A DNA stretch of 64,000 nucleotides, taken from Cyanobium sp. M30B3 (GTDB lineage Bacteria; Cyanobacteriota; Cyanobacteriia; PCC-6307; Cyanobiaceae). The notes beneath the pieces were generated by a model, which saw only the letters and a list, made by a program, of their open reading frames with translations, made no database searches and was not told the origin of the DNA. The translations under genes were made by a program, and so were the position numbers. The stretch spans positions 1,612,001 to 1,676,000 of the forward strand of contig CP073761.1 in assembly GCA_018399015.1 (NCBI GenBank), read 5' to 3'. Of the stretch, positions 60,617 through 64,000 are shown one piece after another. Each line of letters begins with the position of its first letter. Within the stretch, counting starts at the first letter, position 1.

Positions 60617-61324
60617 TCAGGGCTGGGCCACCAGCAGGCGGCCGTCCTCCATGCGCAGCAGGCGATCGGCCACATCGAGAATGCGTGGGTCGTGGGTCAC
60701 CATCAGCACGGCACAGCCCTGCTCCTTGGCCAGACGCTGCAGCAGCTCCACCACCTCCCGGCCGGTGCGCGAGTCGAGGGCGGCCGTGGGTTCGTCGGCG
60801 AGCAGCAGCTGGGGCTCGGCCGCCAGGGCCCTGGCAATGGCCACCCGCTGTTTCTGGCCGCCGGAGAGATCGTGGGGCAGCTTGTGCAGCTGATCGGCCA
60901 GACCCACATCCCGCAGCCAGCGGCGCGCCCGGTCACGGCGGCCCCGGTACCCCAGGCCGCTCAGCAGGTCGGCACCCATCTGCACGTTTTGTTCAGCGCT
61001 GAGGCAGCGCAGCAGGTTGTGGCCCTGAAAGATCATGCCGATGCGGCGGCGCAGCCGCTGCCGGGTGCTGCGGTCGGCGCCGCAGAGCTCCACCCCGAGC
61101 ACCCGCAGTGAGCCGCTCTGCACCTGGCGCAGGGCCCCCACCAGCGTGAGCAAAGTGGTCTTGCCACAGCCGGAGGGACCGGTGAGCAGCACCACCTCCC
61201 CGGGATCGATGCGCAGGTTCACCTCGCGCAGCACGTCCACCCGGGTGCCCCCCTGCCCGAAGCTGTGCACCAGGTTGTGGATCGCCACGCTGGCGCCCGC
61301 GGCGCCAGGGCTGGTGCCGGCCAT
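60617..61324 (-). CDS. devA: DevA-type ABC transporter ATP-binding protein
   Basis: 235 residues from ATG 61324, overlapping the devC stop (ATGA). Walker A is GPSGCGKTTLL, the signature motif is HDLSGGQKQRVAIARAL, and Walker B is LLLADEPTAALD; the MacB/LolD-like subgroup is indicated. With DevB and DevC it forms an export complex. In Anabaena, DevBCA exports heterocyst glycolipids with TolC; in a unicellular picocyanobacterium a different envelope substrate is expected. Confidence 0.88.
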   Translation of the reverse strand: MAGTSPGAAGASVAIHNLVHSFGQGGTRVDVLREVNLRIDPGEVVLLTGPSGCGKTTLLTLVGALRQVQSGSLRVLGVELCGADRSTRQRLRRRIGMIFQGHNLLRCLSAEQNVQMGADLLSGLGYRGRRDRARRWLRDVGLADQLHKLPHDLSGGQKQRVAIARALAAEPQLLLADEPTAALDSRTGREVVELLQRLAKEQGCAVLMVTHDPRILDVADRLLRMEDGRLLVAQP

Positions 61325-62496
61325 CAGAAGATCTCCGCCGGGTCGGCGTCCGCCAGCCGGCGCATCGCCAGGGCGGCCGAGGCCATGCACATCACCAGAA
61401 TCATCGCCAGCACCAGCCAGGCCCGCTGGGGATCCATGAACACCGGCAGGCGGGTGCCACTGCGCACCAGGGCGTAGAGCCCCAGCCCGGCCAGGTAGGC
61501 GGGCACGTAGCCCAGCACCGCCAGCAGCAGCCCCTCGCGGGCCACCACCCCGAGCAGCCGGGGCAGGGGGTAGCCCATCGCCATCAGGGTGGCGTATTCG
61601 GCCAGGTGATCACTCACATCGGAATAGAGAATCTGGTACACAATCACGCAGCCCACCACAAAACCCATCGCTGCCCCGAGGGTGAAGATGAAGCCGATGG
61701 CCGTGCTGGTGCGCCAGTAGGTCTTCTCGAACTCCTCGAACTGCTGCTTGGTGAGCACCTTCACGTCGGGGGGCAACAGCCGGCGCAGGCGCTCGGCCAC
61801 CGCCAGGGGGTCGGCGGACGGGGCCAGCCGGATCAGCCCCAGTTCAATGCTGCCCGGCGGAGTCTGGGGCATGAGGCTGAGAAAGGTTTCCCGACTGGTG
61901 AGCAGGTTGCCGTCGGCGCCGAAGGAGGGCCCCATGGTCACCAGACCCACCACCCGCACCCGCGTACCGGCCACCTCCGTTTCCACCACCTCACCGGCCC
62001 GGAAGCGCTCGGCGACGGGCCCGAACTCCGGCCGCGACTGCTCGTCAAACAGCACCCGGCCCTTCTGGGTGAGCAGCCGGGCCTGCTCGCTGAGCTGGGG
62101 GTCTGTGAACAGGGGGTCGCCCGGCTCAAAGCCCAGGGTGAGGATCGAGCGGGTGGAGCGGGTGTCCGGGTTGCGCCAGAGGAGCAGATTCCAGTGCACC
62201 GGCGTGATGCCGCGCACCTCTGGATCGGCCATCGCCTGCACCAGCCGGCGGCGGGGAAAGGCGGCCATGCCGATCGAACTCATGGTGCGCGGGCTGATCA
62301 GCACCAGATCGGCAGCGAACTGGCGGTGCACCGTGACGCTGGCCTCGAACAGGCCATCGCGGAAGCCCAGCTGCATGAACATCAGGATCCCGGCAAAGGC
62401 GATGCCTGCCAGGGCCACCGCCAACCGCACCGGCTGGCGGGTCAGCAACAGCCAGGCCAGGGGAATCCGCCGGGACGGCCAGAGGCGGTCGAACAT
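61324..62496 (-). CDS. devC: DevC-type ABC transporter permease
   Basis: 390 residues, FtsX/MacB-like topology: one N-terminal helix (LAVALAGIAFAGILMFMQLG), a large periplasmic domain, and three C-terminal helices (IGFIFTLGAAMGFVVGCVIV; LAEYATLMAMGYP is the coupling loop; LVLAMILVMCMASAALAM). ATGA overlaps join it to both devB and devA. Confidence 0.9.
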   Translation of the reverse strand: MFDRLWPSRRIPLAWLLLTRQPVRLAVALAGIAFAGILMFMQLGFRDGLFEASVTVHRQFAADLVLISPRTMSSIGMAAFPRRRLVQAMADPEVRGITPVHWNLLLWRNPDTRSTRSILTLGFEPGDPLFTDPQLSEQARLLTQKGRVLFDEQSRPEFGPVAERFRAGEVVETEVAGTRVRVVGLVTMGPSFGADGNLLTSRETFLSLMPQTPPGSIELGLIRLAPSADPLAVAERLRRLLPPDVKVLTKQQFEEFEKTYWRTSTAIGFIFTLGAAMGFVVGCVIVYQILYSDVSDHLAEYATLMAMGYPLPRLLGVVAREGLLLAVLGYVPAYLAGLGLYALVRSGTRLPVFMDPQRAWLVLAMILVMCMASAALAMRRLADADPAEIF

Positions 62497-63407
62497 CAGG
62501 GCTGGAAGCGGGCGATCACCTTCAGGCCACTGAGGGCGCGCACCCGCTGGGCGGACTCCGGCTCGAGGCCCACCCGCACCTCCACGATGCGGGCATCGGC
62601 GTCCTGGGTGGGGTCGGTGGCCAGCACCTCCCGCTGGCGCACCTGGGGACTGATGCGCAGCACCTGGCCCTGCAGGTTGCCCTCAAACCCGCCGTGTTCG
62701 CTGGTGAGGGTCACGGCCTGGCCCGGCCGCACCCGGGCGATGTCGCTCTCATACACCTCCACCAGGGCCTCCATGCGGTGGCTGGCCCCCAGCTCCAGTA
62801 CGCCCTGATCACCGGGGCGTTCGCCCTCGCGGGCATGCAGGCGCAGCACGGTGCCAGCGATCGGCGCCCGCAGGTCGGTGAGCTCCAGCTCCGCTTCCGT
62901 CTTGTCCAGCTCCGCCCTGGCCTCCAGTAGCTCACCCTGCAGCGCCAACAGCTCGGTTTCGCGGCCGTCAAGGTCGGCGCTGGCGATGGCGCCGCTGCGG
63001 GCCAGGCGCCGGTAGCGCTCGATATCCCGGCGCTGCAGGCTCAGCCGGGAGTCAAGGTTGCTGATCCGGGCCTGCAGGAGCCGCTGTTGGGCCAGCAGCG
63101 AGGGGGCTGTGTCGAACTGGGCCAGCAACTGGCCCGCCGTGACGCTCTGGCCTTCGCGCACCAGCAGGCGGGTGAGGCGTGGACTGCCGCCGATGCCGCT
63201 GATCGGCGCGGCCACACGGCGGATCTCACCGCGGGGATCGAGGCGGCCGAGGGCGGCCACGGCCTCGATCGGCCGGGGCTCGGGGGCGGCGGGTGGCGCA
63301 CTGGCGGCGGGGGTGCGGGGCTGGAGCAGCAGGCGAGAGGCCCCCACACCGGCGAGCAGCAGCAGGACCGCTGCGCCGGCCAGCACCAGCGGCCTGGGCG
63401 CGCTCAA
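62496..63407 (-). CDS. devB: DevB-type periplasmic adaptor (HlyD family)
   Basis: 303 residues from TTG 63407, which overlaps the pcyA stop. One N-terminal anchor ([21 protein letters not shown]), a split biotinyl-lipoyl domain, two coiled-coil helices ([40 protein letters not shown]) and a beta-barrel domain follow the HlyD/MacA plan. [15 protein letters not shown] near the start is DevB-typical. The partner outer-membrane channel is not in the window. The reading frame is open up to 63959, but it lies antiparallel in another frame of pcyA. Confidence 0.85.
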   Translation of the reverse strand: MSAPRPLVLAGAAVLLLLAGVGASRLLLQPRTPAASAPPAAPEPRPIEAVAALGRLDPRGEIRRVAAPISGIGGSPRLTRLLVREGQSVTAGQLLAQFDTAPSLLAQQRLLQARISNLDSRLSLQRRDIERYRRLARSGAIASADLDGRETELLALQGELLEARAELDKTEAELELTDLRAPIAGTVLRLHAREGERPGDQGVLELGASHRMEALVEVYESDIARVRPGQAVTLTSEHGGFEGNLQGQVLRISPQVRQREVLATDPTQDADARIVEVRVGLEPESAQRVRALSGLKVIARFQP

Positions 63408-64000
63408 GGCCGCGGTGGATCGTCGAAGAGCAGCTCCTCGATGTAGCGGTCGGCCCAGGCGGGATCGAAGGCCTTCTCGAGCACCCGGCGGGTTTTGTCG
63501 TTTTGTTTCTGTTGCTTGCAATAGCGGAGCTGGCCCTGCCATCGCGCAACGGTAGTCGGATCGTCGGCAGCCGCGACAGGCACGCTGCGGCAAGCTGCGG
63601 CCAGAATCGCCAGGATTTCGCCCACTTCCTCCACGAACTGGCGGTCTTCGCCTGGCCCCGCCGGGCGCACGAAGCGCACGTGACGGGAGAAGATCGAGCC
63701 CCAGGGCGGCAGCTCGCGCGGCTGGCTGTAGCAGCGGGGGGGGCGGGCGGCGAGGGCGGCGTCGATGGCCTCCGGCAGCACGCCGCGCACCGGTGAGAGG
63801 TCCACGATCGCCGCCGAGACCCCGGCAGGCGTGGCCACGATGTCGGCGCCGAACACCGGCAGGTCGCAGCGGGGATCGGGAAACCACACGCAGTGGAGGA
63901 TCTGCAGGCCGGCACCGAGGCGGGCCGTTTCCAGGTGCAGCTTGCGCAGGCCCCGGCACCGCCAGAGCTCGTTGCGGATGAACAGGTGCTCGCCGTCGAG
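63404..64000 (-). CDS. pcyA: Phycocyanobilin:ferredoxin oxidoreductase, 5' end outside window
   Basis: Four-electron reduction of biliverdin IXalpha to phycocyanobilin, the chromophore of phycobiliproteins. Only the C-terminal 198 residues are visible, as the frame is open to base 64000. [20 protein letters not shown] carries the counterparts of Glu76 and His88 of Synechocystis PcyA, and [14 protein letters not shown] carries Asp105. The [20 protein letters not shown] and [11 protein letters not shown] tail is family-typical. It overlaps devB by four bases (TTGA), so it heads a pcyA-devBCA unit. Confidence 0.93.
   Translation of the reverse strand, partial: LDGEHLFIRNELWRCRGLRKLHLETARLGAGLQILHCVWFPDPRCDLPVFGADIVATPAGVSAAIVDLSPVRGVLPEAIDAALAARPPRCYSQPRELPPWGSIFSRHVRFVRPAGPGEDRQFVEEVGEILAILAAACRSVPVAAADDPTTVARWQGQLRYCKQQKQNDKTRRVLEKAFDPAWADRYIEELLFDDPPRP

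Noticed and set aside
1-64000. CRISPR arrays, insertion sequences, prophage or defence genes
   Set aside because: No regularly spaced repeats with spacers, transposase, integrase, Cas, restriction or toxin-antitoxin proteins were recognised in any frame.

Overview
The window comes from a high-GC picocyanobacterium of the Cyanobium / marine Synechococcus type. The evidence is allophycocyanin alpha-B (apcD), phycocyanobilin reductase (pcyA), geranylgeranyl reductase (chlP), Psb32, PxcA, CcsA, ferredoxin-sulfite reductase and a GlpX-type FBP/SBPase, together with many short conserved proteins known from this group. Gene density is very high. Many start and stop codons overlap, and GTG and TTG starts are common. 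I see no insertion sequence, prophage, CRISPR array or rRNA operon, and one tRNA. This is mostly a conserved chromosomal core.

Layout. 1-3.5 kb: the 3' part of a group 3-type sigma factor, a small convergent gene, a secreted DUF3370 protein and a ribbon-helix-helix/J-domain fusion. 3.5-4.5 kb: the only long gene-poor gap, rich in inverted repeats, which ends in the apcD terminator. 4.5-11.7 kb: apcD, rlmD, pheT, rpmG-rpsR and an RNase R/II-type exoribonuclease. 11.7-21.3 kb: an FAD oxidoreductase, metG-lptC, a complex-C assembly (CCB2/4-like) protein, psb32-pxcA, cobU-trmL, a LysM/M23 peptidase and tRNA-Met(CAT). 21.4-24.8 kb: a short SepF-like protein, a Crp-family regulator, a 2-Cys peroxiredoxin and purS-purQ. 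24.9-28.8 kb: hupE-cobW preceded by a cobalamin riboswitch, a lumenal pentapeptide protein and a uracil-phosphoribosyltransferase-like protein with a degenerate PRPP loop.

28.8-38.5 kb: ilvD faces a long minus-strand cluster, glpX-hemA-glgC-gnd-pgl-CIA30-hypothetical. This joins Calvin cycle, oxidative pentose phosphate, glycogen and tetrapyrrole genes, and rpe diverges from it. 38.5-47.8 kb: a minus-strand run of vanY-U32 peptidase, then typA-DUF309-lptA-lptB-lptF-ccsA. 47.8-54.1 kb: chlP, glyS, sir and vanX. 54.1-59.2 kb: rpsB-tsf-hypothetical-recG, transcribed on the minus strand. 59.3-64 kb: a glycosyltransferase, a 51-residue basic protein with its own terminator, and pcyA-devB-devC-devA, in which all four genes overlap at their stop/start codons. 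pcyA runs off the window.

Functional links: lipopolysaccharide export is encoded at two loci (lptC apart from lptA/B/F). Cobalt and cobalamin metabolism appears three times (cobU, hupE-cobW, riboswitch). The most interesting unexplained signals are the dyad-rich gap at 3.5-4.5 kb, mutually exclusive pairings in the rpsB leader, the RHH/J-domain fusion and the degenerate UPRTase-like protein. No clearly new multi-gene defence or mobile system was seen.
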